From contig NZ_QYUN01000002.1 in the NCBI RefSeq assembly GCF_003590875.1, forward strand, positions 3,286,001 to 3,350,000: DNA of 64,000 nucleotides. The letters are read 5' to 3'. Both the position numbers and the translations under genes were made by a program. Positions 23,073 to 33,009 of this stretch are shown here, one piece after another. Each line of letters opens with the position of its first letter. The first letter of the stretch is position 1. Origin of the DNA: Noviherbaspirillum cavernae. Its GTDB lineage: Bacteria; Pseudomonadota; Gammaproteobacteria; Burkholderiales; Burkholderiaceae_D. The notes under the pieces are model-generated. The model did not search any database. It was not told where the DNA came from and saw nothing but the letters and a program-made list of their open reading frames with translations.

Positions 23073-24110
23073 ATGCCGATCACCCCACAAGAGGCGCTGT
23101 TGCGCTGTATCGAACACCGCGAGATTTTCCACGACGAGATGCTGGCCTTGTTCCGCCAGATCATGAGCGGCGAAATGTCGCCGGTGATGATTGCCGCCCT
23201 GACCATGGGCTTGCGCGTGAAGAAGGAAACCGTCGGCGAGATCGCCGCCGCCGCGCAAGTCATGCGCGAGTTCGCGACCAAGGTGCCGCTGGCCGACACC
23301 ACGAATCTGCTCGACATCGTCGGCACCGGCGGCGACGGCGCGAACACCTTCAATATTTCCACCGCGTCGATGTTCGTCGCGGCTGCAGCCGGCGCACGCA
23401 TCGCCAAGCATGGCGGGCGCAGCGTGTCTTCGTCGTCCGGCAGCGCCGATGTGCTGGATGCGCTGGGCGCCAACATCAATCTGCAACCCGACCAGGTCGC
23501 ACAATCCATCGAGAAAACCGGCATCGGCTTCATGTTCGCGCCGAATCACCACGCCGCGATGAAACACGCCGCGCCGGTACGCAAGGAACTCGGCGTGCGC
23601 ACGATTTTCAACATCCTCGGCCCGCTTACCAACCCGGCCGGCGCACCCAATATCCTGATGGGCGTGTTTCATGCCGACCTGGTCGGCATTCAGATCCGCG
23701 TATTGCAGCGCCTCGGCGCGCAGCATGCGCTCGTGGTCTGGGGCCGCGACGGCATGGATGAAGTGTCGCTCGGCGCGGCAACCATGGTTGGCGAACTGGT
23801 CAACGGCGAGATCCGCGAATACGAAATCCATCCGGAAGACTTCGGCCTGCAAATGGTCAGCAACCGCAACCTGAAAGTCGCGAGCGCGGCGGAATCGAAG
23901 GAAAAGATTTACGAGGCGTTCGACAATGTGCCGGGGCCGGTGCGCGACATCGTGGTGTTGAATTCTGGCACGGCGTTGTACGCGGCGGGCGTGGTTTCCT
24001 CGATCGCCGATGGCCTGACCAAAGCGCGCGAGGCGCTGGCCTCCGGCGCGGCACGCGCGAAGCTCGAACAATTCGTGCAAGTGACTCAACAACTCGGCGC
24101 TTCTGCCTGA
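23073..24110 (+). CDS. trpD: Anthranilate phosphoribosyltransferase
   Basis: A 345-residue enzyme joining anthranilate to phosphoribosyl pyrophosphate. The PRPP-binding [14 protein letters not shown] and the glycine-rich [17 protein letters not shown] are present, as are [12 protein letters not shown] and [15 protein letters not shown]. The start has a GGAG ribosome site seven bases upstream and lies 25 bp after trpG. It is the third structural gene of the trp operon. Confidence 0.96.
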   Translation: MPITPQEALLRCIEHREIFHDEMLALFRQIMSGEMSPVMIAALTMGLRVKKETVGEIAAAAQVMREFATKVPLADTTNLLDIVGTGGDGANTFNISTASMFVAAAAGARIAKHGGRSVSSSSGSADVLDALGANINLQPDQVAQSIEKTGIGFMFAPNHHAAMKHAAPVRKELGVRTIFNILGPLTNPAGAPNILMGVFHADLVGIQIRVLQRLGAQHALVVWGRDGMDEVSLGAATMVGELVNGEIREYEIHPEDFGLQMVSNRNLKVASAAESKEKIYEAFDNVPGPVRDIVVLNSGTALYAAGVVSSIADGLTKAREALASGAARAKLEQFVQVTQQLGASA

Positions 24111-24116
24111 TCCATC

Positions 24117-24917
24117 ATGTCCGACATACTGAACAAAATCCTTGCGGTGAAAGCGGATGAAGTCGCCGCCGCGAAAAAATACCGTGACCTCGCCAGCTTG
24201 CGGCGTGAAGTGGAAAGCGACAAGGAAGCCCGGCAAAACCTGCGTGATTTCGAGGCCAGCCTGCGCGGCAAGATCGCTGCGGGCCATGCGGGCGTGATCG
24301 CCGAAGTCAAGAAGGCATCGCCGTCCAAGGGCATCCTGCGCCCCGATTTCCGCCCTGCCGATATCGCGAAGAGTTATGCCGAGCATGGCGCGGCTTGTCT
24401 GTCGGTGCTGACCGATGTGCAGTTTTTCCAGGGTTCGCCGGATTATCTGAAACAGGCGCGCGCAGCGTGTTCCATCCCGGCGCTGCGCAAGGACTTCATG
24501 GTCGATCCGTACCAGGTGTACGAAGCGCGCTCATGGGGCGCTGATTGCATCCTGCTGATCGTTGCCGCGCTGGATCACGGCTTGATGGCGGAACTGGAAG
24601 CCTGTGCGCATGAACTCGGCATGAGCGTGCTGGTGGAAGTGCATGACGCGGAGGAGTTGAATGCGGCGCTGCGCCTGAAGACTGCACTGCTGGGCATCAA
24701 CAATCGCAATCTGCGCACTTTCGAAACCTCATTGCAAACCACGCTCGGCCTGCTGCCGCGCATCCCTTCCGACAAACTGGTCGTGACCGAGTCCGCCATC
24801 CTGACGCCGGATGACGTGAAGCGCATGCGCGATGCCGATGTGCATGCCTTCCTCGTCGGCGAGGCGTTCATGCGTGCCCCGGAGCCGGGTGTCGAGCTGA
24901 GCCGGCTGTTCGGCTGA
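24117..24917 (+). CDS. trpC: Indole-3-glycerol-phosphate synthase
   Basis: A 266-residue TIM barrel closing the indole ring. Landmarks are [51 protein letters not shown] (in parts), [10 protein letters not shown] and VTESAI, with catalytic Lys and Glu. It lacks a fused TrpF domain. It ends this operon; trpF, trpB and trpA are not in the window, the split arrangement usual in betaproteobacteria. Confidence 0.96.
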   Translation: MSDILNKILAVKADEVAAAKKYRDLASLRREVESDKEARQNLRDFEASLRGKIAAGHAGVIAEVKKASPSKGILRPDFRPADIAKSYAEHGAACLSVLTDVQFFQGSPDYLKQARAACSIPALRKDFMVDPYQVYEARSWGADCILLIVAALDHGLMAELEACAHELGMSVLVEVHDAEELNAALRLKTALLGINNRNLRTFETSLQTTLGLLPRIPSDKLVVTESAILTPDDVKRMRDADVHAFLVGEAFMRAPEPGVELSRLFG

Positions 24918-24921
24918 CGCT

Positions 24922-25001
24922 GTCATTCCGGATGCAATGAGGAATCTCTGACGCAGGCGACCGCAATGACGTTTTGAGATTCCTCGTTCACTCGGAATGA
25001 C
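24922..25001. repeat. Nested inverted repeat element (copy 1)
   Basis: GTCATTCCG (24922-24930) pairs with CGGAATGAC (24993-25001), and inside them GAGGAATCTC (24939-24948) pairs with GAGATTCCTC (24976-24985). The element fills the gap between the convergent trpC and M61 genes. A related copy lies at 51134-51181. It may act as a bidirectional transcription stop. Confidence 0.7.
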
Positions 25002-25064
25002 TGGAAACGGCGTTTCGCTTCTGACCCCGCCATTTCCGTTGCCGTCACTTCAACATAGCAAGCG

Positions 25065-26855
25065 TCAGCGCAACCACTTTGCTCGCATGCGCGCCGCAGC
25101 CAGCGGTTTTTCTTGCGGCATCAGCTTCACCTGCGGCGCATCGCCTTGCGTCAACACGACAGTAAACGTCATCAGCTCATCGCGCCGGAACACATGCAAC
25201 GCCACGGCGTCGCCCGCACGATAACGCGACAGCAGATCCTCCAGATTCGTCGCCGTCACGCGCACGCCATCCAGCGCCACCAACGCATCGCCAGCCGACA
25301 CGCCCGCCCGATGCGCCGCACCGCCTTCATAGGCATTGGCCACCTTGCAATCGCTGCCATTGCGTGCGGTGCGAATGCCCAGCCCCGGCTTTGCCTCCTT
25401 GCAATCATCGGTGAGCGTGACGCCGAACGGCGCGAGCAATTTGTCCAGCGGAATGTCGTCGGTGCCGCGCACGCAGCGGTCGAAGAAACGCTTCAGCTTC
25501 AGTCCCGTGACTTCGTCGAAAATCGCCTCTGCATCCACTTCGAAGACACCTTCCGCGTCTGCGCCGCTGGCGTAGAAGTCGCGTCCGTAACGCTTCCACA
25601 GCACGCGCATGACATCGTCCAGCGATTTCTTGCCCCCGGTCTGTTCGCGTATCGTCAGATCGAGTCCCAGCGCGATCAGCGAGCCTTTCTGGTAATAGCT
25701 GACAATCGCGTTCGGCGCATTCTCGTCCTGCCGGTAGTATTTGATCCACGCGTCGAAACTCGACTCGGCGACGCTTTGCTTCATGCGCCCGCTGCCGCGC
25801 AGCACGGCATTGGCGGTCTTTGCCACCAGCTTGAAATACTCCTGCTCATCGATCAGGCCGCTGCGCACCAGCATCAAATCGTCGTAGTAGCTGGTGAAGC
25901 CTTCGAACAGCCACAGCAGCGAGGTATAGCCTTCATTCTGCAAGTCGTAGGGCACGAAGGTCGCGGGCTTGATGCGCTTGACATTCCAGGTGTGGAAATA
26001 CTCATGGCTGCACAGGCCGAGGTAGGTGCGATAGCCATCGCTCATCTCCCTCCTGCCCTTGACCGGCAGATCGCCGCGCGCGCAGATCAGCGCCGTCGAT
26101 GCGCGATGCTCCAGCCCGCCGTAGCCATCACCCACCACCATCGTCATGAATACATAACGATCCATCGGCGCACGTTTGGTGCGCGGCTCGAACAACGCGA
26201 TCTGCGCTTCGCAGACCTTCTTCAAGTCCGCCGAAAGGCGCGCCATGTCGAGGTTGGGCACGCGGCCCGTGATGACGATGTCGTGCGGCACGCCATGCGC
26301 CTTGAAGCTCGCCAGTTCGAACTCGCCCATCTCGACCGGATGATCGATCAGCTCGTCGTAGTTGGCGGCGACGTAGGTGCCGAAGCCGTAGCGTTTTGCC
26401 TTCAGTTCCGGCAGCGCGGTGGCGACGCGCCAGGCGCGATACGCGGGGTCGTCGTGACGCTGGATATCGACGACGTGCGGCAGGTTTTCAAAACCGTGCG
26501 CGCACAGGAATACGCTGGTGCCGTTGAAGAAGCCATGCGTCTGATCCAGATGTGCGGCCCGCACCGACAAGTCCCACGCATACACCTCGTAGCGCAACGT
26601 CAACGGCCCGTCGCAATGCGCCGCCAGCCATGTGTGCTTGTCGAGCTTCCTGAGGGAGATTTTTCTGCCACCGGATTCCGCACGAATCTGCACGATGTTG
26701 CGCGCGAATTCGCGAATCATGTAGCTGCCGGGAATCCACGCCGGCAGCGAGAAGCTTTGTCCCTCCGGATCGGGTGTCGGAACCGTCAGCGTGACCGCGA
26801 ACAAATGCGCCGCCGGATCCTTCGGGACTATCGTGTATTGGATCGTGTTTTTCAT
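25065..26855 (-). CDS. M61 family metallopeptidase with PDZ domain
   Basis: A 596-residue protein of the glycyl aminopeptidase (M61) family. It has an N-terminal beta domain (YTIVPKDPAAHLF), a thermolysin-like zinc site HEYFHTWNVKRIKP (HExxH) with the downstream WLFEGFTSYYDDL Glu, and a C-terminal PDZ-like segment (ANAYEGGAAHRAGVSAGDAL). No signal peptide is seen, so a cytoplasmic peptidase is likely. It starts two bases after the stop of the DUF3429 gene, suggesting one transcript. Confidence 0.9.
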   Translation of the reverse strand: MKNTIQYTIVPKDPAAHLFAVTLTVPTPDPEGQSFSLPAWIPGSYMIREFARNIVQIRAESGGRKISLRKLDKHTWLAAHCDGPLTLRYEVYAWDLSVRAAHLDQTHGFFNGTSVFLCAHGFENLPHVVDIQRHDDPAYRAWRVATALPELKAKRYGFGTYVAANYDELIDHPVEMGEFELASFKAHGVPHDIVITGRVPNLDMARLSADLKKVCEAQIALFEPRTKRAPMDRYVFMTMVVGDGYGGLEHRASTALICARGDLPVKGRREMSDGYRTYLGLCSHEYFHTWNVKRIKPATFVPYDLQNEGYTSLLWLFEGFTSYYDDLMLVRSGLIDEQEYFKLVAKTANAVLRGSGRMKQSVAESSFDAWIKYYRQDENAPNAIVSYYQKGSLIALGLDLTIREQTGGKKSLDDVMRVLWKRYGRDFYASGADAEGVFEVDAEAIFDEVTGLKLKRFFDRCVRGTDDIPLDKLLAPFGVTLTDDCKEAKPGLGIRTARNGSDCKVANAYEGGAAHRAGVSAGDALVALDGVRVTATNLEDLLSRYRAGDAVALHVFRRDELMTFTVVLTQGDAPQVKLMPQEKPLAAARMRAKWLR

Positions 26856-26856
26856 T

Positions 26857-27315
26857 CTAGCCTCTCACGTTTGCGGCGATGACCGTCAGCGCAAGCATCG
26901 GGACGACCATGCATGTCAATCTGAATCGCAATTGCAGGAACCAGTCCGGCAGGCGATACCAACCGAACAGGCGCTTGTCGGCCTGGTAGGCACCGATGAA
27001 TCCCGCCATCAGGATGGCAAAGCCGAAACCGCCGAACATGGTCGCGCTCCATGCAATCAACGGCGGCATCACGCCCCATGTCAATGCCTTTCTGCCCTGC
27101 TCCGCGGACAATTCGGCCGACATCAAGGCTGCGCTCCAATGCATGCCGCCGAGAAAAGACAGCACCGCGATGCCGTAAGCCAATTGCCCGCGAATGAAAT
27201 CGCCGAGCCAATCGGGATGCGCCAGCCAGCAGCCGAGCGTCAGAAGAATGAAGGGAACAAGACCGGCGTAGCCGAGTCGATGAGCGAGGCGCTGGTTGAT
27301 CTGATGACTATTCAT
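26857..27315 (-). CDS. DUF3429 membrane protein
   Basis: A 152-residue protein with about five hydrophobic segments (LVPFILLTLGCWLA, YGIAVLSFLGGMHW, WGVMPPLIAWSATMFGG, FAILMAGFIGAY, MVVPMLALTVIAA), matching the DUF3429 family. The conserved SFLGGMHWSAAL motif is visible. Function is unknown. ATG 27315 fits the family start (MNSHQINQRLAHRLGYAG); the upstream frame to 27381 is atypical. It precedes the M61 peptidase gene by two bases. Confidence 0.82.
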   Translation of the reverse strand: MNSHQINQRLAHRLGYAGLVPFILLTLGCWLAHPDWLGDFIRGQLAYGIAVLSFLGGMHWSAALMSAELSAEQGRKALTWGVMPPLIAWSATMFGGFGFAILMAGFIGAYQADKRLFGWYRLPDWFLQLRFRLTCMVVPMLALTVIAANVRG

Positions 27316-27447
27316 CGAGGGAAAGGACGCGGAACTCTGCGCGCGAACACGAGGGTTGCAAAGCGCATAGTGTAACGGCAAGCGCCCTTCGCTGGATGGA
27401 GAAGAGCACGCCGCGCATGCCTGCGTGCGAGCAGCGATCAGTGCCTG

Positions 27448-28440
27448 TCAGGCATTGACGTTGACCACCAGCCTGCCACGCACCTTTGCCGCGAGCACAT
27501 CGGATGCTTTGGTCAGTGCCTCCTTCAAGGTGATTTCCTGCGTGATGCGGGCCAGCTTGCCGACATCCAGATCGGTCGCGAGCTTTTGCCATGCGGTGAG
27601 CCGCTTCGCTCTGGGTGCCTGCACGCTGTCGATGCCGATCAGGCGGACGCCGCGCAGGATGAATGGCGCGACCGAGCCCGGAAGATCCATGCCCTGCGCC
27701 AGACCGCATGCGGCAACGACGCCGCCGTAGCGCGTTTGCGCAAGCGCGTTGACCAGCGTGTGCGAACCGACGGAATCGATGACGCCGGCCCAGCGTTCCC
27801 TTTGCAGCGGCTTGCCGCCGGGAGCCGACAGCTCGGCGCGATCGATGATCTCGCTGGCCCCGAGCGATTTGAGGTAATCCGCCTCCGCCAGCTTGCCGGT
27901 CGATGCCGTGACGCGATAGCCCCAGGCGGAGAGGATGGACACGGCAATGCTGCCGACGCCGCCGGTCGCTCCGGTGACGAGCACCTCGCCGCTGTCCTTC
28001 GTCAGGCCCTGCTCTTCCAGCGCCATCGCGCACAGCATCGCGGTGTAGCCCGCCGTACCGATTGCCATCGCGTTGCGGGAAGTCATGTGCTTGGGCTGCG
28101 GAATCAGCCAGTCGCCGTTCAGTCTGGCCCGTTGCGCGAGACAACCGAAGTGCGCCTCGCCGACGCCCCAGCCGTTGAGGATGAAGGTGTCGCCGGCCTT
28201 CCAGTCCGGGTGCGACGACGCGATCACGCTGCCCGCGCCGTCGATGCCGGGCACCATCGGCCATTTGCGCACCACCGGCGACTTGCCGGTGATCGCCAGC
28301 GCATCCTTGTAGTTGATCGTCGAATAGTCGACCGCGACCATCACATCGCCGTCGGCGGGCAATTGCGCATCATCGAGTTGCGTGAGCGCGGCGTTCGTCG
28401 TGCCGTCTGCGTTCTTGTTGAGCAGGATCGCATTGAACAT
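27448..28440 (-). CDS. acuI: Acrylyl-CoA reductase-like MDR oxidoreductase (AcuI/YhdH)
   Basis: A 330-residue zinc-independent medium-chain dehydrogenase of the AcuI/YhdH type, which reduces acrylyl-CoA to propionyl-CoA with NADPH. Landmarks are VDYSTINYKDALAITG, PMVPGIDGAGSV, NGWGVGEAHFG and the cofactor motif TGATGGVGSIAV. It is a single gene here, without other acrylate or DMSP genes, so a general role in clearing toxic acrylyl-CoA is likely. Confidence 0.88.
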   Translation of the reverse strand: MFNAILLNKNADGTTNAALTQLDDAQLPADGDVMVAVDYSTINYKDALAITGKSPVVRKWPMVPGIDGAGSVIASSHPDWKAGDTFILNGWGVGEAHFGCLAQRARLNGDWLIPQPKHMTSRNAMAIGTAGYTAMLCAMALEEQGLTKDSGEVLVTGATGGVGSIAVSILSAWGYRVTASTGKLAEADYLKSLGASEIIDRAELSAPGGKPLQRERWAGVIDSVGSHTLVNALAQTRYGGVVAACGLAQGMDLPGSVAPFILRGVRLIGIDSVQAPRAKRLTAWQKLATDLDVGKLARITQEITLKEALTKASDVLAAKVRGRLVVNVNA

Positions 28441-28500
28441 GAAGTGTCTCCTCGAATGGAGCTTCGATTATAGTCCGCTGCAAAATGGCCGCCGGAATGC

Positions 28501-28540
28501 AAAACGACCCGCGCGGAACAAACCGTTGCGGGTCGCTTTC
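28501..28540 (-). terminator. Intrinsic terminator after dsbC
   Basis: CGACCCGC (28505-28512) pairs with GCGGGTCG (28528-28535). Read on the minus strand the stem is followed by TTTT. It lies 25 bp after the dsbC stop. Confidence 0.8.
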
Positions 28541-28560
28541 GACGAGGGGAGAAAACCGCC

Positions 28561-29280
28561 TTACTTGATCGTCGCCAGCTTGGCTTCCAGCGCCTTCTGG
28601 TCGATCGCGCCGGGGACGCGCGTGCCGTCGGTGAAGAAGATGGTCGGCGTGCCGGTGATCTTCAATTTCCGTCCGAGCTCGAATATCTTGTCATTCGGCG
28701 TGGCGCAGTTGGCGGGCGCAGTCGGCGCAGCCTTGCCGTTCAGCATCCAGTCGTCCCACGCCTTGGACTTGTCCGCCGAGCACCAAACATTCTTCGACTT
28801 GACTGCCGAATCCTCGGACAGGATGTTGTACATGAAGGTGTACACCGTCACGTTATCCATTTCGCTCAGGGTCTGGCGGAAGCGTTTGCAGTAACCGCAG
28901 TTCGGATCCTCGAAGACGGCGATCACGCGCTTGCCGTTGCCCTTCACCGTTTTCAATGCGGACTCGAAAGGCAGATCGGAGAACTTGATCTTCGAGATTT
29001 CATCGATGCGTGCCTTGGTGTAATCCTGATGCGTCTTGGCATCGAGCACGCGGCCGACGAATAGATAATCCGCCTTGGCATCCGTGTACAGAATGTCGGT
29101 ACCGATGCGCACCTCGTACAGGCCGGAGTACGGCGTCTTGGTGATGGAATCGACCTTCGCGCCTTCGCCGAGACGCGACTCGACCAGCTTCCTGATATTC
29201 GCTTCCTGCGCGGTTTGCGCCGAGGCGCCCAGCGTTGCAAGTCCGATCAATGCGGCAGCCGCGATTTGTTTCATTTTCAT
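28561..29280 (-). CDS. dsbC: Thiol:disulfide interchange protein DsbC
   Basis: A 239-residue periplasmic disulfide isomerase. A signal peptide (residues 1-22, ending ASAQ) is followed by an N-terminal dimerisation region and a thioredoxin fold with active site NCGYCKRF. The cis-Pro loop ITGTPTIFF is present. A second Cys pair (WCSAD ... NCATPND) matches the structural disulfide. It normally acts with DsbD, which is not in the window. It follows the UbiH-like gene by 21 bp on the same strand. Confidence 0.93.
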   Translation of the reverse strand: MKMKQIAAAALIGLATLGASAQTAQEANIRKLVESRLGEGAKVDSITKTPYSGLYEVRIGTDILYTDAKADYLFVGRVLDAKTHQDYTKARIDEISKIKFSDLPFESALKTVKGNGKRVIAVFEDPNCGYCKRFRQTLSEMDNVTVYTFMYNILSEDSAVKSKNVWCSADKSKAWDDWMLNGKAAPTAPANCATPNDKIFELGRKLKITGTPTIFFTDGTRVPGAIDQKALEAKLATIK

Positions 29281-29301
29281 CTTGTTCCTGATTGCGAGTT
29301 C

Positions 29302-30501
29302 TTAAAATGTCTTGCCAAGGGCATGAGCAATGAGCCGTCTCTTTATGACAGGCAACTTGTCCACGAGGTTCAATCCGAAGTTGCGCGCCACACGCAGCGG
29401 CTCAAAGTCCGAGGCGAACAGGCGCTCCAGTCCGTCCGTCGCTACCTGCATCAGCAGGATATCTTCCTTGCGCGAGCGGGCATAGCGGCCCAGCACGCGC
29501 GCGTCACCGCAATCGCGATGTTCCTCGCGTTCGGCGACGGCTTTCATCAAGGCTGCCACATCGCCGAATCCGAGATTCATGCCCTGCCCCGCCAGCGGGT
29601 GCACAACGTGCGCGGCATCGCCGACCAGAGCCACGCGCGGCGCAACGATCTCGCGCGGCCGCATCAGCGTCAGGGGAAACGCCTTCACGGCTTCCGGCTG
29701 CAAGGGCCGCAGCTGGCCCAGCGGGTGGCCGGACCGTATGGAAACCTGTTCCGCCAGCCTGGACAGCGGCTCGGCGAGGAGCCTGCCTGCCAATGCATCG
29801 GGGGCCGACCACACCAGCGATACGCGCTGCCCCGGCAGGGGCAGGAGCGCGATGATGCCGTCGGTCGAGGTGAACCATTGGTACGCCGCACCGTGATGCG
29901 GCTTTTCACATTCGAAATTGGTGACGATGGCACGCTGGCCGTAAGGCCGGTAATCGAGGTCGATATCGCACTGGCCGCGCACCCAGGATTGCCCGCCGTC
30001 CGCGCCGATCACCAGCGAGGCTGCGAGCGTGTCGCCATTGTCGAGCTGCACTTCGGCATTGTCAGAGGTCGTGCGCAGTTGCACCGCCCGCCCGGTGATC
30101 ACCTGCAGATTCGGCGCGAAGCGCAGCGCCGTATCGAGCGCCTGATTCAGGTTGCGATCCTCGACAATCCAGGCCAGCGCATCGGTACGCGCGCCGTAGG
30201 CGTCAAAGACGAGATTGCCCGCCTGCTGCTCACCGTCGCCCTTGATGACCATGCTGTCGACCGGCGCGATACGGGAGGCGTCCATCGCATCCCAGACCTT
30301 GAGTGATGTCAACAGATTGCGAGCGACGTGATTGAGCGCATAGACCCGCACGTCCCACCCATCGGAGCTTGCCGATTCAAGCGGCGCGCCGGCAACCAGG
30401 TTCAGCAGGTTGACGCTCAGACCGGCTTGCGCAAACCCAAGTGCCGCCGCCTTGCCGACCGCGCCGTTGCCAATGATGCAAATATCGCTTTGCAAGTGCA
30501 T
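29302..30501 (-). CDS. UbiH/UbiF-family FAD-dependent hydroxylase
   Basis: A 399-residue flavoprotein monooxygenase of the ubiquinone-hydroxylase family. The N-terminal ADP-binding motif is ICIIGNGAVGKAAAL, the mid-protein DG motif is VIGADGGQSWVRGQ, and the C-terminal FAD motif is VGDAAHVVHPLAGQGMNLGF. Such enzymes add ring hydroxyls in ubiquinone synthesis; which of UbiH, UbiF or UbiI it equals is not certain. ATG 30501 gives the standard N-terminus MHLQSDICIIGNG; the upstream frame to 30540 is not conserved in kind. Confidence 0.87.
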   Translation of the reverse strand: MHLQSDICIIGNGAVGKAAALGFAQAGLSVNLLNLVAGAPLESASSDGWDVRVYALNHVARNLLTSLKVWDAMDASRIAPVDSMVIKGDGEQQAGNLVFDAYGARTDALAWIVEDRNLNQALDTALRFAPNLQVITGRAVQLRTTSDNAEVQLDNGDTLAASLVIGADGGQSWVRGQCDIDLDYRPYGQRAIVTNFECEKPHHGAAYQWFTSTDGIIALLPLPGQRVSLVWSAPDALAGRLLAEPLSRLAEQVSIRSGHPLGQLRPLQPEAVKAFPLTLMRPREIVAPRVALVGDAAHVVHPLAGQGMNLGFGDVAALMKAVAEREEHRDCGDARVLGRYARSRKEDILLMQVATDGLERLFASDFEPLRVARNFGLNLVDKLPVIKRRLIAHALGKTF

Positions 30502-30577
30502 ATATCGAAGAGCCGAATCCAGAACGATTGTGGAGACCATTATAACGGCTGGGACTGATTCAACCGGGAAAAGGTTC

Positions 30578-30605
30578 TTGCATAATCCAACTGTTTTGCT
30601 ATACT
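30578..30605 (+). promoter_or_regulatory. Promoter of tRNA-Phe
   Basis: -35 TTGCAT (30578-30583), 16-bp spacer and -10 TATACT (30600-30605), with a GC-rich discriminator (TGCGCGCTC) before the mature tRNA at 30617, as in stringently controlled stable RNA genes. Confidence 0.7.
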
Positions 30606-30616
30606 TGCGCGCTCTT

Positions 30617-30692
30617 GGCCTGGTAGCTCAGTCGGTAGAGCAGAGGATTGAAAATCCTTGTGTCGGTGGTTCGATTCCGCCCCGGGCCACCA
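30617..30692 (+). tRNA. tRNA-Phe (anticodon GAA)
   Basis: A 76-nt cloverleaf from GGCCTGGTAGCTCAG to GGGCCACCA with encoded CCA. The anticodon loop ATTGAAAAT gives GAA. It stands alone between divergent genes, with its own promoter and terminator. Confidence 0.96.
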
Positions 30693-30702
30693 AGAAAATC
30701 AA

Positions 30703-30734
30703 GGGGTTACAAGTTTCGGCTTGTAGCCCTTTTG
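30703..30734 (+). terminator. Intrinsic terminator after tRNA-Phe
   Basis: GGGTTACAAG pairs with CTTGTAGCCC (one wobble) around TTTCGG, then TTTT. It lies 10 bp beyond the tRNA end. Confidence 0.8.
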
Positions 30735-30845
30735 CTTTGCGCCGGCCGGAAACCGGGGGCTGTCGTACAGGCAAGGTCTCGCAAGGGGCGGCTCCTTCCA
30801 TCCAGCGCCGCCCGGACCGATCATCAGCCGCGTTGCCGCCCGCAC

Positions 30846-31847
30846 TCACACTGGCGGTGTCAGCAACTCTTTCGCCTGCAAATCCGCGTGGTAGGACGAA
30901 CGCACCATCGGACCGGAAGCGACGTGCGTGAAACCCATCTTCTCGCCGGCTTCACGCAAGGCATCGAACTCCTGCGGTGTCACGTAACGCTGCACTGGCA
31001 AATGGTGCGCGCTCGGTTGCAGGTATTGTCCAAGTGTCAGCATGTCGATGTCGTGCTCGCGCATGTCGCGCATCACCGCTTCGACTTCCTCGATGGTTTC
31101 GCCGAGGCCGAGCATCAGGCCGGATTTCGTCGGCACTTGCGGATGGCGTTGCTTGAAGCGCCGCAGCAGGTCCAGCGAGGTCTCGTAATCCGCACCCGGT
31201 CGCGCCTGCTTGTAGAGGCGCGGGATGGTTTCGAGATTGTGGTTGAACACGTCCGGCGGGGCCTGTTCCAGAATCTCCAGCGCGGAATCGACGCGACCGC
31301 GGAAATCGGGCGTCAGGACTTCGATCGTGATGCCGGGATTGAGTCGGCGCGTCTCGCTGATGCAGGCGACGAAATGCGCGGCGCCGCCATCGCGCAGGTC
31401 GTCGCGATCGACCGAGGTGATCACCACGTACTTCAATCCCATCGCCTGGATCGTCGTCGCCATGTTCTTCGGCTCGTCGGGATCGAGCGGATTGGGCCGG
31501 CCATGGCCGACGTCGCAGAACGGGCAGCGGCGCGTGCAGATGTCGCCCATGATCATGAAGGTCGCGGTGCCGCTCTTGAAGCATTCGCCGAGATTCGGGC
31601 AGTTCGCCTCTTCGCACACGGTATGCAGCTTGTTTTCGCGCAGAATCGATTTCAGCCGCTGCACTTCGCGCGTGCCGGTGAATTCGGCGCGGATCCATTT
31701 CGGCTTGCGCAACATTTGCGCAGGCTCAGTTGGGACTATCTTGATCGGAATCCGCGCCATCTTTTCGGCGCCGCGCAGCTTCACGCCGGCCTGCACCGGC
31801 GCTGCGGTTTTGTGCGCGTCCTGCCTCGGTTTGCTCGTTTCGCTCAT
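30846..31847 (-). CDS. lipA: Lipoyl synthase
   Basis: A 333-residue radical SAM enzyme that inserts two sulfurs into octanoyl groups on lipoyl domains, including GcvH encoded upstream. Both clusters are visible: the auxiliary [12 protein letters not shown] and the radical [13 protein letters not shown]. The C-terminal [10 protein letters not shown] motif is present. It is the last gene of the gcvH-gcvP-sdaA-gcvT-lipA run, six bases after the gcvT stop. lipB, often its partner, is absent here. Confidence 0.96.
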   Translation of the reverse strand: MSETSKPRQDAHKTAAPVQAGVKLRGAEKMARIPIKIVPTEPAQMLRKPKWIRAEFTGTREVQRLKSILRENKLHTVCEEANCPNLGECFKSGTATFMIMGDICTRRCPFCDVGHGRPNPLDPDEPKNMATTIQAMGLKYVVITSVDRDDLRDGGAAHFVACISETRRLNPGITIEVLTPDFRGRVDSALEILEQAPPDVFNHNLETIPRLYKQARPGADYETSLDLLRRFKQRHPQVPTKSGLMLGLGETIEEVEAVMRDMREHDIDMLTLGQYLQPSAHHLPVQRYVTPQEFDALREAGEKMGFTHVASGPMVRSSYHADLQAKELLTPPV

Positions 31848-31852
31848 TTCAT

Positions 31853-32977
31853 TCAGCCTCGGTAGTAGCGTTGCGGCGTGAACGGCGTCTTCGCGACTTC
31901 GACCGGTACCGGCTTGCCGCGCACGATCGCGTGCAGCGTGGTCCCGAGTTGCGCGTGTGCACTATCCACATATCCCATCGCCACCGGCGCGCCCACGGTC
32001 GGACCGAAGCCGCCGCTGGTGACCTTGCCGACCGGCTTCCCTTGCATATCCACCAGTTCCGCGCCTTCGCGCACCGGCATGCGATCCTTCACCAGCAGGC
32101 CGACGCGCTTGTTCGCCGCGCCTTGCGCAAGCTGGCGCAGAATGACTTCCGCGCCAGGATAGCCGCCGGCGCGCGCGCCGTCAGCACGACGCGCCTTTGA
32201 CAGCGCCCATCCAAGGCCTGCCTGCACCGGCGTCGTACCCGCATCCATGTCGTGGCCGTAAAGGCACAAACCGGCTTCCAGGCGCAGCGAGTCGCGCGCA
32301 CCCAGACCGATCGGCGCGACTTCGGGTTGCGCGAGCAGCAGGCGCGCCAGCTCCTCCGCCTTGTCCGCCGGCACCGAGATTTCGAAGCCGTCTTCGCCGG
32401 TATAGCCGGAACGGCTGATGAAGCACTCCGCGCCCGCCAGCATTACCTTGCCTGTGTTCATGAAAATCATGCTCGCAGTCTCCGGCGCGAGGCGGGCCAT
32501 GACCGCAGCGGCGGTCGGGCCTTGCAACGCCAGCAATGCGCGATCGGCCAGTTCCTCGATCTCGCAACGGTCGGCAAGATGCTTGCGCAGATGCGCGACG
32601 TCCTGCTGTTTGCACGCGGCGTTGACGACCACGAACAGGTGGTCGCCGCCATTGGACACCATCAGGTCGTCCAGGATGCCGCCCTGCTCGTTGGTGAACA
32701 TCGCATAACGCTGGAAGTTCAGCGGCAGGTCGACGATGTCCACCGGCACCAGTGATTCCAGCGCGGCCGCCGCCCCCGTGCCGGACAGGCGCACCTGCCC
32801 CATGTGCGACACGTCGAACAGGCCTGCCTGCGTGCGAGTGTGCGTATGCTCCTTCAGCACGCCGGTCGGATACTGCACCGGCATCTCGTAACCGGCGAAC
32901 GGCACCATGCGCGCGCCGAGTTCGAGGTGCAGCTTGTACAGCGGGGTGCGCGACAGTGTTTGCGTGTTGTTGTCCAT
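31853..32977 (-). CDS. gcvT: Glycine cleavage system T protein (aminomethyltransferase)
   Basis: A 374-residue folate-binding enzyme that takes the aminomethyl group from lipoyl-GcvH and makes methylene-tetrahydrofolate. Landmarks are [22 protein letters not shown] (in parts), [25 protein letters not shown] and [14 protein letters not shown]. An AAGGA about 10 bases upstream supports ATG 32977; another ATG at 32998 lacks a ribosome site. It lies between sdaA and lipA rather than beside gcvH. Confidence 0.95.
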   Translation of the reverse strand: MDNNTQTLSRTPLYKLHLELGARMVPFAGYEMPVQYPTGVLKEHTHTRTQAGLFDVSHMGQVRLSGTGAAAALESLVPVDIVDLPLNFQRYAMFTNEQGGILDDLMVSNGGDHLFVVVNAACKQQDVAHLRKHLADRCEIEELADRALLALQGPTAAAVMARLAPETASMIFMNTGKVMLAGAECFISRSGYTGEDGFEISVPADKAEELARLLLAQPEVAPIGLGARDSLRLEAGLCLYGHDMDAGTTPVQAGLGWALSKARRADGARAGGYPGAEVILRQLAQGAANKRVGLLVKDRMPVREGAELVDMQGKPVGKVTSGGFGPTVGAPVAMGYVDSAHAQLGTTLHAIVRGKPVPVEVAKTPFTPQRYYRG

Positions 32978-33009
32978 GGAAAATCCGTTCCTTGTCATTG
33001 AATATCAGT

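Noticed and set aside
30617..30692. tRNA-Phe as an integration site
   Set aside because: No repeat of the tRNA 3' end and no integrase gene are found nearby; the flanking genes are ordinary chromosomal ones.
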